A stretch of 54,134 nt of DNA from an actinobacterium SCGC AAA278-O22 (GTDB lineage Bacteria > Actinomycetota > Actinomycetes > Nanopelagicales > Nanopelagicaceae): assembly GCA_000372185.1 (NCBI GenBank), contig AQUA01000009.1:1-54134 (forward strand). Reading direction: 5' to 3'. The notes beneath the pieces were generated by a model, which worked only from the letters and a program-made list of their open reading frames with translations, ran no database searches and had not been told where the DNA came from. The position numbers were made by a program, and so were the translations under genes. Within the stretch, counting starts at the first letter, position 1. Each line of letters starts with the position of its first letter. Below are positions 27,501 through 36,500 of this stretch, in pieces.

Positions 27501-28307
27501 TTAATCTTTATTGCCGAGCCAACTAGAGAAAAAGTAAGGCGTTAAGAGCGCACCCATAATGAATGTTCCAAAAAATGCCAGCCCTGGGCGATCGAAGAAG
27601 AAGAGATTTCCAATAAATCCCGCAAAGAGTGTCCATAGTAGAAGCGCATCGACGGCTGCAAGTGATGCTGCTTCTTTTCGGCGTTCACGGGGGAGAATTT
27701 TATTCAAGGCTCCGATGATGACGATTCCGGCAAGTAGCCAACCGAGAGCATTAGACAGAGGAATATCTGGAGTAAATGGAACGTGTGCACCAGGGACTTC
27801 CCATTTCCATCTTCCCGCTGCAACCATTTGTGGATCTAGAAATAAATCCCACGCAGCTAAGAGAAGTCCGCCATAGAGAAATACCCAATGTCCTGCAATA
27901 CGACGAGCGGCAATAAGTGCTGGGTGCACCATCATCACCCAGGCAAATGGAACAACGATGGGGACACCGAAGAGTTGCGCTCCGAGTGAAGCGTCGTATT
28001 CGTAGATTCCAAAAGGCCAACCGGTATGAACACCAAGTACTTCTATACCCAGCCCGAAGAGTGCAGTTATTGGTAGATAGCGCGTTGAATATTTCGCACC
28101 GTATGAAAGATGGCCATGAATCACCATCGACATCGCACCAACATAGACGGTGGCTATCGTGACAATGCGAAGAGTTTCACCTGTGATGAGTGGATATGAA
28201 ATCTGCAGTGCGATAGTCACACCCACAAGCAGAAAGAGGAAGTTACGTGCTTTGGGGGAGATCCCGCCACGGCGCCTGCGACGCGGGTTGTAGTGGCGAA
28301 TCGACAT
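27501..28307 (-). CDS. cruF: CruF-like carotenoid hydratase (DUF422 family)
   Basis: Polytopic membrane protein of the carotenoid biosynthesis family that includes CruF (C-1',2' hydratase) and bisanhydrobacterioruberin hydratase. The 268-aa protein starts with a basic cytoplasmic tail (HYNPRRRRRGG), then about seven or eight hydrophobic segments. Family signatures are GIEVLGVHTGWPFGIYEY and DLFLDPQMVAAGRWKWE. It would add water to an acyclic psi end group, creating a hydroxyl that a GT could glycosylate. It is 14 bp downstream of the CrtA-like gene. Confidence 0.88.
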   Translation of the reverse strand: MSIRHYNPRRRRRGGISPKARNFLFLLVGVTIALQISYPLITGETLRIVTIATVYVGAMSMVIHGHLSYGAKYSTRYLPITALFGLGIEVLGVHTGWPFGIYEYDASLGAQLFGVPIVVPFAWVMMVHPALIAARRIAGHWVFLYGGLLLAAWDLFLDPQMVAAGRWKWEVPGAHVPFTPDIPLSNALGWLLAGIVIIGALNKILPRERRKEAASLAAVDALLLWTLFAGFIGNLFFFDRPGLAFFGTFIMGALLTPYFFSSWLGNKD

Positions 28308-28321
28308 GAGCTAAGTCTGCC

Positions 28322-29008
28322 TTACTTGCCTGCGTGGGCAGTAATTTCACCGCGAAGTTCGAGGACTTCAAAGCGTGCAAATAGTTCTTCGCTATACCAA
28401 CCGATGGATTCGGTCTGTGCAATCGCAACTTGGTGAGCCTTGCTCTTATATGCAAAATCGCGAAGAGCCGAAGCCGATTGCCATAATGAGAAAGTTCCTT
28501 GTAATCCGATTGGTGCCTCACCAATTCCTATTGCTGCAATCAAACCTGGATTGCTGTGAAGGTCGAGGACTACGGGAGGAACTGATTTCCAGAAAATAAA
28601 GTTCTTATTCCATTTGATGCGAGCTCGCGTAATGGCAGCAATCTGCGCCTCTGAATTGGAGAAAGGAGCAACGAAATCAAAAGGGTTCTTCTTAGCCCAC
28701 AGTCCATGTGATGACAGTGGTGAAAGGAGTGCACGAAATTCTGAAGTAGATCTCTTGCGCCAGTTGGTGACAATCGAGGATTGATCAAAAGCGTCAAGAC
28801 GATCCTTATCTATGACGACGACCATGCCCCAACGAGTGAGGTCTGCATCGCTAGGAGTGAAGGTGCGACCGGTTCCAGTTCCTAAAAGCTTGGAGAATGA
28901 AATCCCAGTGAACATACGGGTTCGAAGTCGGTCAATTGCCATAGAGATTAAGGCAAATGGAATACTCTTGCGCTCAACAGAGAAAAGATAGACCACTGTG
29001 AGTTGCAT
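28322..29008 (-). CDS. CrtA-like spheroidene monooxygenase family protein
   Basis: Protein of 228 aa resembling CrtA, the heme oxygenase that introduces the C-2 keto group in spheroidene/spirilloxanthin-type carotenoids. Matching segments are KLLGTGTGRTFTPSDADLTRWGM, where CrtA has a similar glycine and FTP stretch, GTFSLWQSASALRDFAYKSKAHQVAI, and GWYSEELFARFEV at the C terminus. First gene of the minus-strand unit with CruF-like, GT2 and CrtD-like genes, which supports a carotenoid role. The assignment is by remembered motif similarity, so the exact reaction is open. Confidence 0.8.
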   Translation of the reverse strand: MQLTVVYLFSVERKSIPFALISMAIDRLRTRMFTGISFSKLLGTGTGRTFTPSDADLTRWGMVVVIDKDRLDAFDQSSIVTNWRKRSTSEFRALLSPLSSHGLWAKKNPFDFVAPFSNSEAQIAAITRARIKWNKNFIFWKSVPPVVLDLHSNPGLIAAIGIGEAPIGLQGTFSLWQSASALRDFAYKSKAHQVAIAQTESIGWYSEELFARFEVLELRGEITAHAGK

Positions 29009-29039
29009 GTGCTCAGTTTCTCATGATTTGGAGCAAGTG

Positions 29040-29705
29040 ATGATTCGAAAGCGGCTCTTTGCAGAGTTTGTCGGTACCGCAACGCTTGTCGCAACTGTCG
29101 TGGGCTCAGGCATTATGGCTACAAACCTCAGCACAGATGTTGGGGTTCAACTACTGATCAACACCATTGCGACGGTATTCGTTCTCTACATCCTAATCAC
29201 TCTCTTTGCCCCGGTGAGTGGAGCCCATTTCAATCCACTAGTAAGCGGTATTTCTTATTTCCGTAAAGACCTTTCGCTGTCTCACGCAATTTCATTTGTA
29301 ATCTCACAAATACTTGGCGGAACCTTTGGAGCAGTACTAGCCAATCTTATGTTTAAACATCCAGCGCTCGAGCCTTCGCACCATCTACGAAATGGTGGCA
29401 ATCTTTTATTAGGTGAAGTCATTGCCTCAGCTGGCCTGATCTTCATCATCTTCCTAGCCATCAAACAGGGAATCGAAAAGAAAATCCCGCGACTCGTCGC
29501 AGCATGGATTGGCGCCGCCTACTTCTTTACCTCCTCTACCTCTTTTGCTAACCCCGCCGTCACAATCGCTCGAAGCTTCACAGATTCATTTTCCGGAATT
29601 AAATTCTCATCAGTACCTACCTTTATCGCAGCTCAAATTGTTGGAGCGATACTCGGCTATCTTGGATTTTCCTTCATAACAACTAAATCAAAGTCAGGAA
29701 AGTAA
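29040..29705 (+). CDS. MIP-family channel (AqpS-like aquaglyceroporin)
   Basis: Six-helix channel of the aquaporin superfamily, 221 aa. The first pore motif is HFNPLVS (NPL instead of NPA) and the second is FANPAVTIAR. The ATG at 29040 was chosen for its GGAG Shine-Dalgarno about 7 bp upstream and the fit to the family N terminus (FAEFVGTATLV); the longer frame overlaps the promoter region of the CrtA-like gene. The stop directly abuts an arsC start, as in aqpS-arsC operons where the channel lets arsenite leave the cell. Divergent from the carotenoid unit. Confidence 0.9.
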   Translation: MIRKRLFAEFVGTATLVATVVGSGIMATNLSTDVGVQLLINTIATVFVLYILITLFAPVSGAHFNPLVSGISYFRKDLSLSHAISFVISQILGGTFGAVLANLMFKHPALEPSHHLRNGGNLLLGEVIASAGLIFIIFLAIKQGIEKKIPRLVAAWIGAAYFFTSSTSFANPAVTIARSFTDSFSGIKFSSVPTFIAAQIVGAILGYLGFSFITTKSKSGK

Positions 29706-30104
29706 ATGAGCAAACCAAGCGTTCTCTTTGTCTGCGTTCATAATGCCGGTCGATCACAGATGGCAGCCGGTTTCATGCGCGAACTTGGGCAAGGTCGCGT
29801 TGAAGTTCTCTCAGCAGGTTCTGCGCCTAAAGATTCAATCAATCCAGTAGCTGTTGAAGCGATGGCTGAAATTGGAATTGATATTGCTAATAACACTCCA
29901 AAAATTCTGACACCCGAGGCAGTACAAGCTTCAGATGCAGTAGTGACGATGGGTTGTGGCGATGCCTGTCCGTTCTACCCAGGTAAGCGCTATGAAGATT
30001 GGGTGCTCGATGATCCTGCAGGACAAGGAATTGAATCTGTTCGTGTGATTCGCGATGAAATAAAAGGACGCGTCGAAAAGCTTCTGGCTGAATTACTTCC
30101 TTAG
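29706..30104 (+). CDS. arsC: Arsenate reductase, low-MW phosphatase fold
   Basis: Reduces arsenate to arsenite; cytoplasmic. The 132-aa protein begins with the P-loop C10-x5-R16 (CVHNAGRSQ), has GCGDACP (C84, C88) and the LDDP acid motif. This is the LMW-PTPase-like class, which in actinobacteria uses mycothiol or thioredoxin; which one cannot be told here. The ATG immediately follows the channel gene's stop, so the pair is an arsenic-detoxification operon with no ArsR or ArsB in view. The end overlaps the convergent YbaK gene by 4 bp. Confidence 0.93.
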   Translation: MSKPSVLFVCVHNAGRSQMAAGFMRELGQGRVEVLSAGSAPKDSINPVAVEAMAEIGIDIANNTPKILTPEAVQASDAVVTMGCGDACPFYPGKRYEDWVLDDPAGQGIESVRVIRDEIKGRVEKLLAELLP

Positions 30105-30589
30105 TCGCCAACAACCATGGGTTGCGCTTTGGTACAGGCGATGAGTTCTGAGTAACTTGTTGGATATACAGCGTGTGGATGACCTGAAGCTGCCCACACG
30201 ATCTCGTAATCATTGAGAGCTTCATCAATCAGGGTAATTTCTGGTGTGGTGATCCACCCAATCGGAGATACGCCCCCAACCGAGTAACCAGAGACTTCTT
30301 TGACGTAATTGGCATCTGCTCGTGCGAGTTCAGGGATATTGAGATTTTTGGCAACAAGATCAGTGTTAACGCGATGGCGACCGCTGGTAATAATGAGCAA
30401 CGGATTGCCGGATGGAAGTCTAAATATCAGAGACGATGCAATCTGTCCCACTTCAATAGCAAGTCCGTTTGCTGCATCAATCGCTGTTCGTGCAGTGTCA
30501 GCAAGAATATTTATCTCACCCTTTACGCCGAGGGCATCAGCTGCCGCTTTGAACCGTTTAACTGCTGCCTTTTCGAGAATTCCATCCAT
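30101..30589 (-). CDS. YbaK/EbsC-family aminoacyl-tRNA deacylase
   Basis: Trans-editing domain protein, 162 aa, of the family that hydrolyses mischarged tRNA (for example Cys-tRNAPro or Ala-tRNAPro). Family traits: LVAKNL lysine region, the VGGVSPIGW loop and a terminal VWAASGHPHAVYPTS segment. The specific mischarged tRNA is not identifiable. It is a single gene, divergent from the MFS gene (29-bp gap) and convergent with arsC (4-bp overlap). Confidence 0.88.
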   Translation of the reverse strand: MDGILEKAAVKRFKAAADALGVKGEINILADTARTAIDAANGLAIEVGQIASSLIFRLPSGNPLLIITSGRHRVNTDLVAKNLNIPELARADANYVKEVSGYSVGGVSPIGWITTPEITLIDEALNDYEIVWAASGHPHAVYPTSYSELIACTKAQPMVVGD

Positions 30590-30618
30590 ATGCGAACTTT
30601 ATGAGATAGCGTCGCGCC

Positions 30619-31842
30619 ATGTCTTCCAAAGCTCTGACAAATTATCAAAGAGGAATCAGAGCGCGTAATGCCACATGGGCCTGCTTCTTCTTGTTGGGCT
30701 TTGCGGGCTTGGCATGGGTACCGCGAATCCCAGAGATCAAAGATGCATTGGGTTTAAGTGATGGCCAATTTGGTCTGGTCTTGCTCGGCAGTACCTTGGG
30801 CGCAATCCCAGGTGCGCAACTTTCAGGGCGCATTGTGCATATGCATTCATCGAAGCTAGTCGTGCGTATCTCAGGAATCCTCTTGCCACTGGGTGTGTGC
30901 ATCATGGGAGCAGCAACGAATGTTGCGATGCTTATAGTGGGAATGTTTATTACTGGATTTAACGTGGCATTTATGGATGTCGCCATCAATGGTCAAGCTG
31001 TCGCAATTGAAAAACATAGTAATGGTCGCTGGATGTCCGCCTTCCATGGTTTATGGAGTATTGGTGCATTCTCAGCCACTCTCGTAGGTGGGCTCGTTGC
31101 AAACCTTATGTCGCCGCGTACAAACCTCTTTTTGATTTCAGCCTTCTGCTTTATCGCTTACTTCTTTGCTGTGCACTTCTTATTGCCAGCCGATCTCGAT
31201 GGACATCTAGGCGAACCAGGAGAGGAGACATCCTCAAAAGTTCCGCTATTCGGGAAAGAGGCGATGATTTTGTGGGCGCTTGGAATTGGGCTCATGTGTT
31301 CGCTGATTCCTGAAGGTGGTGCATATGAGTGGAGCGGAATTCTTTTACAAGACCATATGAATATCGGTAAGGGTGTTAATGCTGCAGCTGCTACAACATT
31401 TTCACTTGCGATGATTGCCAGCAGATTATTGGGCGATAAATTCTTTGCAAAGTGGGGATACGTCAACACTGTGAAATATGGTGGATATTGTGGCGGAGGT
31501 ATCTGGGGCTTAGGCCTGCTGATCGGTATTCCTCTATCGGAAAGCCATCAACTACTTGGCCTTGTTATTGTCTGCATTGGTTTTGCAGCAGCTGGCTTTG
31601 GAATGGGTCCTTTTTATCCAGCATTTTACTTAGCTGCCGCATCGATTCCAGGAGTTGCACCATCAGTTGGTTTGGCGCGTATCGGCTTAATTGCAATCGC
31701 TGCCTATTTTGGTGGCCCAACGATTATTGGTGGATTATCTGAAGCGACTTCTCTTCCGATAGCTTTTGCATTCCCAGTTGCCCTCTTCTTTATTGTGGGG
31801 CGTCAATCACGCTATATCAGAGTGCGCGAACTCAACTCTTAA
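30619..31842 (+). CDS. MFS transporter (YbjJ-like)
   Basis: Inner-membrane major facilitator protein of 407 aa with about twelve hydrophobic segments. The N-terminal LGFAGLAWVPRIPEIKDALGL and the SAFHGLWSIGAFSATLVGG segment resemble the YbjJ/FucP-like group. Substrate unknown. The stop overlaps that of the convergent TauE/SafE gene by 4 bp through a shared TTAA. Confidence 0.87.
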   Translation: MSSKALTNYQRGIRARNATWACFFLLGFAGLAWVPRIPEIKDALGLSDGQFGLVLLGSTLGAIPGAQLSGRIVHMHSSKLVVRISGILLPLGVCIMGAATNVAMLIVGMFITGFNVAFMDVAINGQAVAIEKHSNGRWMSAFHGLWSIGAFSATLVGGLVANLMSPRTNLFLISAFCFIAYFFAVHFLLPADLDGHLGEPGEETSSKVPLFGKEAMILWALGIGLMCSLIPEGGAYEWSGILLQDHMNIGKGVNAAAATTFSLAMIASRLLGDKFFAKWGYVNTVKYGGYCGGGIWGLGLLIGIPLSESHQLLGLVIVCIGFAAAGFGMGPFYPAFYLAAASIPGVAPSVGLARIGLIAIAAYFGGPTIIGGLSEATSLPIAFAFPVALFFIVGRQSRYIRVRELNS

Positions 31843-32582
31843 AAGATCCACGTCTTTGCAATAGTAAAGATGGATATTGAAAAGAGCAGATAGGCAAAGG
31901 ATTTACGCAAGACAACAGGTGAGGTCTTTCCAGAGTAATGAGAGGCAATCTGAGAAATAACAATTGCAGCAGCGCCCATAAAGATTGGGATATGCCACTG
32001 CACATCTGCCCACAGCGCGTGATGGCCGAGGAATGAGATTAGCGAGTTCGTGGCGATGATTAACAGTGAAGTTCCTGCAGCAACTGCTTGAGGTGTTCCG
32101 AAGAAGAGAACGAGAACCGGGATTGCGAGGAAACCGCCTCCGATTCCAAAGAGGCCAGTCATTGATCCGATAAGGAGTGACATGAGGATTAAGACAGGGA
32201 TGGGCATTCGCTTATGCTCTTCTAATTGAGGTGGGCGTAACATCGAAAGTCCAGCAAATAAGAGAACACCAGCAAAGCCAGATGTAATGAGTGAATCCGG
32301 AAGTGAGTTAGCTATCGATGCAAATCCAAAGTTAGTGATCAGACCAATACCTGAAATGACTAAGGCATCGCGGTAGAGAATCTGCTTCTTACGTGCTTTA
32401 GGAATTGCTCCAGAAAGGGCAGCTAAAAAGACCACTGCCAGAGCCGCAGTCGTTGCAAGTTTTGGATCAAATCCAAAGCCATACATCAAGATGGGAACTG
32501 AGAGCATGGCGCCACCAGCCCCAACAAATCCAAGGACTGCTCCGATAAAGGATCCCGCTAAGAGCGCCCCAAGTATTTCCAT
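31839..32582 (-). CDS. TauE/SafE (TSUP) family permease
   Basis: Polytopic membrane protein of 247 aa with about eight hydrophobic segments. Repeat signatures: LGFVGAGGAMLSVPILMY in the first half and GLFGIGGGFLAIPVLVLFFG in the second, diagnostic of the TSUP/DUF81 family that moves sulfite, sulfoacetate or other organosulfur anions. Substrate unknown. It lies downstream of the DoxX terminator on the same strand, so it needs its own promoter. Confidence 0.9.
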   Translation of the reverse strand: MEILGALLAGSFIGAVLGFVGAGGAMLSVPILMYGFGFDPKLATTAALAVVFLAALSGAIPKARKKQILYRDALVISGIGLITNFGFASIANSLPDSLITSGFAGVLLFAGLSMLRPPQLEEHKRMPIPVLILMSLLIGSMTGLFGIGGGFLAIPVLVLFFGTPQAVAAGTSLLIIATNSLISFLGHHALWADVQWHIPIFMGAAAIVISQIASHYSGKTSPVVLRKSFAYLLFSISIFTIAKTWIF

Positions 32583-32599
32583 GTTGATATCTTCTCAGT

Positions 32600-32635
32600 A
32601 AAAAGCGAAAGCCCCCCGATTTCTCGAGGGGCTTT
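32600..32635 (-). terminator. Rho-independent terminator after DoxX gene
   Basis: Perfect 8-bp stem AAAGCCCC/GGGGCTTT (32608-32615 with 32628-32635) and a 12-nt loop. On the minus strand it is followed by a short CGC and then a T-run. It ends transcription of the DoxX gene before the TauE/SafE gene. Confidence 0.85.
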
Positions 32636-32650
32636 GCGGTGAACTTTTAA

Positions 32651-33073
32651 TTACTTGTTAAAGAAAGAGATGCTTCCGACGTGTGCGCCGAAATCTGAGA
32701 GGTTTCCGCTTGCAATGATTGCGAAGAGGATGAGTGCAGCACCAGCAAGTGCGAGATCCTTATTGAAAGCGATCATTTCGTTCTGCTTTGCTGTTGGGTC
32801 AGTCTCTTTCCAGTAGTTGTGGAAGATTACTGCCGCAAGAATCAGTGTGATTGCGAGCAAGAGCGCGCCGAGGTCAACCCAGAGGCCGATTGCCACATAG
32901 ACGCCACCGAGAAGGAAGAAGAGACCAGAAGCGAGAACGCCGAGCTTTGCAGCTGGGAGCTTCTTGTACTTTGCATATCCTGTCATCGCCTCAAGCTTTG
33001 CGAAGTGAGCGATACCTGAAGTGATGAAGAGTGCGCCGAAGAGAATTCGGCCAACGAGTAGAACTGCGTTCAA
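32651..33073 (-). CDS. DoxX-family membrane protein
   Basis: Small membrane protein, 140 aa, with four hydrophobic segments. Opening LVGRILFGALFITSGIAHFAKLEAM is typical of DoxX/SURF4-like proteins, some of which act in thiosulfate oxidation or with oxidoreductases in redox-stress membrane complexes. The start is a TTG at 33073 with a good AGGAG site 8 bp upstream. It is followed by its own terminator, and its promoter carries an 18-bp palindrome, so it looks like a singly regulated stress gene. Confidence 0.88.
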   Translation of the reverse strand: MNAVLLVGRILFGALFITSGIAHFAKLEAMTGYAKYKKLPAAKLGVLASGLFFLLGGVYVAIGLWVDLGALLLAITLILAAVIFHNYWKETDPTAKQNEMIAFNKDLALAGAALILFAIIASGNLSDFGAHVGSISFFNK

Positions 33074-33115
33074 TTGTTTCTCCTAAAAATTAGCGGGTAG
33101 TTATAGATGCAATAG

Positions 33116-33133
33116 TAGTTGAAATTTCAACTA
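33116..33133. promoter_or_regulatory. 18-bp perfect palindrome, candidate operator of the DoxX gene
   Basis: TAGTTGAAATTTCAACTA is a perfect inverted repeat 43 bp upstream of the DoxX start codon. On the minus strand its TTGAAA could be a -35 element, with TATAAC 19 bp further as -10, so a repressor bound here would block the promoter. The form resembles MarR-type operators. No regulator gene is adjacent. Confidence 0.65.
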
Positions 33134-33228
33134 TCTCCTACCACGCCACGCCGCTTGACTCACCTGGTGGGCTTCGATTCACGCTCAGATCGGGGGCCAC
33201 TTGCCCTTGTCAGAGCTCTCGGTTACTT

Positions 33229-33246
33229 TTCGAACATCTGTTCGAA
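33229..33246. promoter_or_regulatory. LexA/SOS box
   Basis: TTCGAACATCTGTTCGAA has perfect 7-bp half sites with a 4-nt spacer and fits the actinobacterial SOS box TCGAAC-N4-GTTCGA. It sits 32 bp before the DUF6504 start and so should repress the DUF6504-dnaE2-dinB cassette until DNA damage. Confidence 0.9.
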
Positions 33247-33277
33247 TATCAACAGGTACCTAGGGGAAGTAAGGAAA

Positions 33278-33556
33278 ATGTCAGCAGAAGTCATTAAGGC
33301 CCACGAAGTCATATCCGATGGCGGGCTTACGCCGATCGAGTTCACCTTTAAGGGACGACGCTTTCGTATCCATGCAGTCTTATCGCGCTGGTGCGAAGCA
33401 GGCGGATGGTGGAACCGCATTAGCGATGGAAAATTTCGCCCCGATGATCAAGCGCGCGCTCTATGGACTGTAGAGGCAGCGCCTATCGGTGCACTCACTA
33501 CATTCCAACTCGAACGCGACGAAGCAACAGGCCAATGGATTATTAGAGCCATCTAG
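33278..33556 (+). CDS. DUF6504 family protein (mutasome-associated)
   Basis: Small protein of 92 aa with FTFKGRRFRIHAVLSRWCEAGGWW, ALWTVEAA and a C-terminal GQWIIRAI strand, matching the DUF6504 pattern of proteins encoded beside imuB/dnaE2 in actinobacteria. Function unknown. The ATG at 33278 was chosen because it follows a GGGGAAGTAAGG ribosome site and lies downstream of the SOS box; the longer open frame would run through the operator. It is first gene of the SOS cassette, 16 bp before dnaE2. Confidence 0.8.
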   Translation: MSAEVIKAHEVISDGGLTPIEFTFKGRRFRIHAVLSRWCEAGGWWNRISDGKFRPDDQARALWTVEAAPIGALTTFQLERDEATGQWIIRAI

Positions 33557-33572
33557 TCATGGTCATTACATC

Positions 33573-36500
33573 ATGAGCTTTATCCACTTACGTACTGCAA
33601 GTGCGTACTCACTGAAATATGGAACAACCCAACCACGCGATTTAGTGGCGCGCGCATCCGAACTCGAAATGCCAGCGCTCGCACTCACCGACCGTGATGG
33701 ATTGGCTGGCGCTATCCGTTTTACCAAAGCATGTGTATCGCATGGCGTTGCACCGATTATTGGAATCAACCTTCCGATTCGTATCGGCGATCTATCTGGC
33801 GTACTCCCACGTGTCACAGTGTTGGCACATAGCGATGGAGGATGGCGCAGTTTGGTGCGCCTCTATACAGGGCTGCAGATGAATAGCGCCGATCGCACTG
33901 CGGTCTTAACCCCTGAACTACTAGAAAAATTTAGCCAGTACACATCGAATTTACATTTACTTCACGGCCCCGAATCACCAGTGTCCCAAGCGCTCGCCGC
34001 ACATCGATTCGATGCAGCCCTCGATATCTTCAACCAGACCCGTGATCTCTTTGCAGACCATGCCATCGAATGTGTATCGCACTTAGTTGCAGGCAGTGGG
34101 CCGCGCTCTACAGCCCATGCCGCCCGTTCACTTATCTTTGCTCGTGATAACGATATTGATGCAGTTATTACCAACGCAGTGCGTATGCGCGATCGCTCTG
34201 ATGGGCCACTTGCCGATGTCCTTGATAGTGCACGTCAATTACTTCCGCTGCATCCACGTAACGTCGAACGCCGTAACGCTGAAGGTTATTTAAAGAGTAG
34301 CGATGAGATGGTTGCACTTGCTGCAGAAATTGCACGAGCAGCAGGTGAACGCACACCACGTGCCTTATTAAAGACAACGCGACAGTGGGCTGAACGTGCA
34401 GTCTTATCGCCACATCGTGATATTGGTATAGGCGGCATTCACTTACCTGAACCCCATGTTGTTGGCGCCGATTCACCTGCTGCTATGCGCGCGCTACTGC
34501 GCACTCGTTCCGAAGCTGGAATCAATTGGCGCTATAACGATGGCGCCACCATTGCTTCGGTGCGCGCACGACTCGATGATGAACTCGCCATCGTTGCAAC
34601 ACTGGGATACGAGTCCTACTTCTTAACGGTTGCCGACATCACCGATATGGCACGCGCTGTCGATATCCGCGTTGCAGCACGTGGCAGCGGTGCGGGTTCG
34701 CTGATCTGTCACTTACTTGGAATATCGGGCGTCGATCCGATGCAACATGGTCTATTGATGGAACGTTTCTGTTCGCCACTGCGGCGCGCACTCCCTGATA
34801 TCGATGTCGATGTCGAATCTGCACGGCGCCTTGAAATCTACGAGATGGTCTTTAAGAAATATGGTCCTGCTACATGGGATCAACCAGGACTTACCTCGCG
34901 CTGTGCCACCGTTGCAATGGTCGATACCTACCGTGCTCGTCATGCAATTCGCGATGCAGGAGCAGCCCTTGGCATGCCTGCCATGGAGATCGATCTCCTT
35001 GCAAAATCGATGCCCCATATCCGGGCTGGCAATATCGATGCGGCGCTTAACTCGTTACCTGAATTAAAAAACTTAAATACATCAGCGCCTCTTACGCGCG
35101 CCACTATTGCACTTGCTGCGCAGCTCGATGGCTTGCCACGACATCTGGCAATGCACCCATGTGCCATGGTTCTATCCGATGCCACTTTCCTTGATCGCGC
35201 ACCTGTGCAGTTCAATGCAAGTGGCTTTCCTATGGTCGAATTTGATAAAGATGATGTCGAAGATATCGGACTCCTTAAACTCGACATTCTGGGTGTGCGC
35301 ATGCAATCTACTATTGCCCATGCTGTACATGAGATTAAAAGAGTGGAAGATAAAGATATTGATATCGATGCAGTCGCACTCGATGATCTCAAGACATACC
35401 AATTGATCCAATCAACGCGCACCCTCGGAATATTTCAAGTAGAAAGCCCTGGACAACGCGAACTCGTCGGAAAGTTAGAACCACGCACCTTTAACGATTT
35501 GATTATCGATATCTCGCTCTTTCGGCCCGGGCCAGTAAAGAGCGACATGATTCGCCCATTTCTTGAAGCGCGCCATGGCTGGACACCAGCACAGATTATT
35601 CACCCAGATTTGCTGCCGATTTTGTCTGAAACCGAAGGCGTTGTTGTCTTTCATGAACAAGTTATCTCCATCATCTCAGTGATGACTGGTATTTCATTGG
35701 CAGCAGCTGATGAAAAACGCAGAGCGTTGGGGGATAGGGCGGGCCAACAAGAAGTCTGCGACTGGTTCTTTCCAGCTGCTACCGAACGTGGTTATGAACT
35801 CGCAGTCATTACTGAAATCTGGGATGTACTGCGCGCCTTTGCATCCTTTGGTTTCTGTAAAGCACATGCTGCAGCTTTCGCTCTGCCCACATATCAATCA
35901 GCATGGCTTAAGACGCATCACCCTGCAGCATTTATTGCAGGTGTATTGACCCACGATCCAGGTATGTATCCCAAGCGGTTATTGCTCGATGAAGCGCGGC
36001 AGATTGGTGTGGGGATTGCGCCCCTTGATATCAATAAATCATCTGCCGACTATCGCATCGAGCGCACCCTCGATGGCGATGTAGTGCGCATTGCTTTCTC
36101 AAGCGTTGCTGGCATATCGGATAAAGAGATCACATCGATTATTTCTGGCCAGCCCTATATCGATCTCGCCGACTTCTATCGCAGATCTGGTGCGTCAACA
36201 CCAGTAGTTGAAAATTTGATTATGACTGGCGCCTTCGATTCGATTCACTCCAACCAGCGCGACTTATTACTGCACTTAAACGATTTACAGAAATCACCAG
36301 TAACAGATATCTCTGGATCACAGATGACTCTTGGCTTTGCAGCTCCCGCCCTCGAAAGTAGCGGCCTGCAACCACTCAACAAGGCAGAAAAGGTGCGCAG
36401 CGAAGTCGAACGTTTAGGTATGGATGTCACTCAACATATGCTCAGCTTCTATGCGCCATTTCTTAATGCAATCGGCGCCATAAAATCATCTGACTTGCTC

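Noticed and set aside
33119-33277. N-terminal extension of the DUF6504 frame
   Set aside because: It would translate through the LexA box, while an ATG with a good ribosome site lies downstream and matches the family start.
33489-33572. Longer dnaE2 start inside the DUF6504 gene
   Set aside because: The added residues look unlike any PHP domain; the ATG at 33573 begins directly at family sequence.
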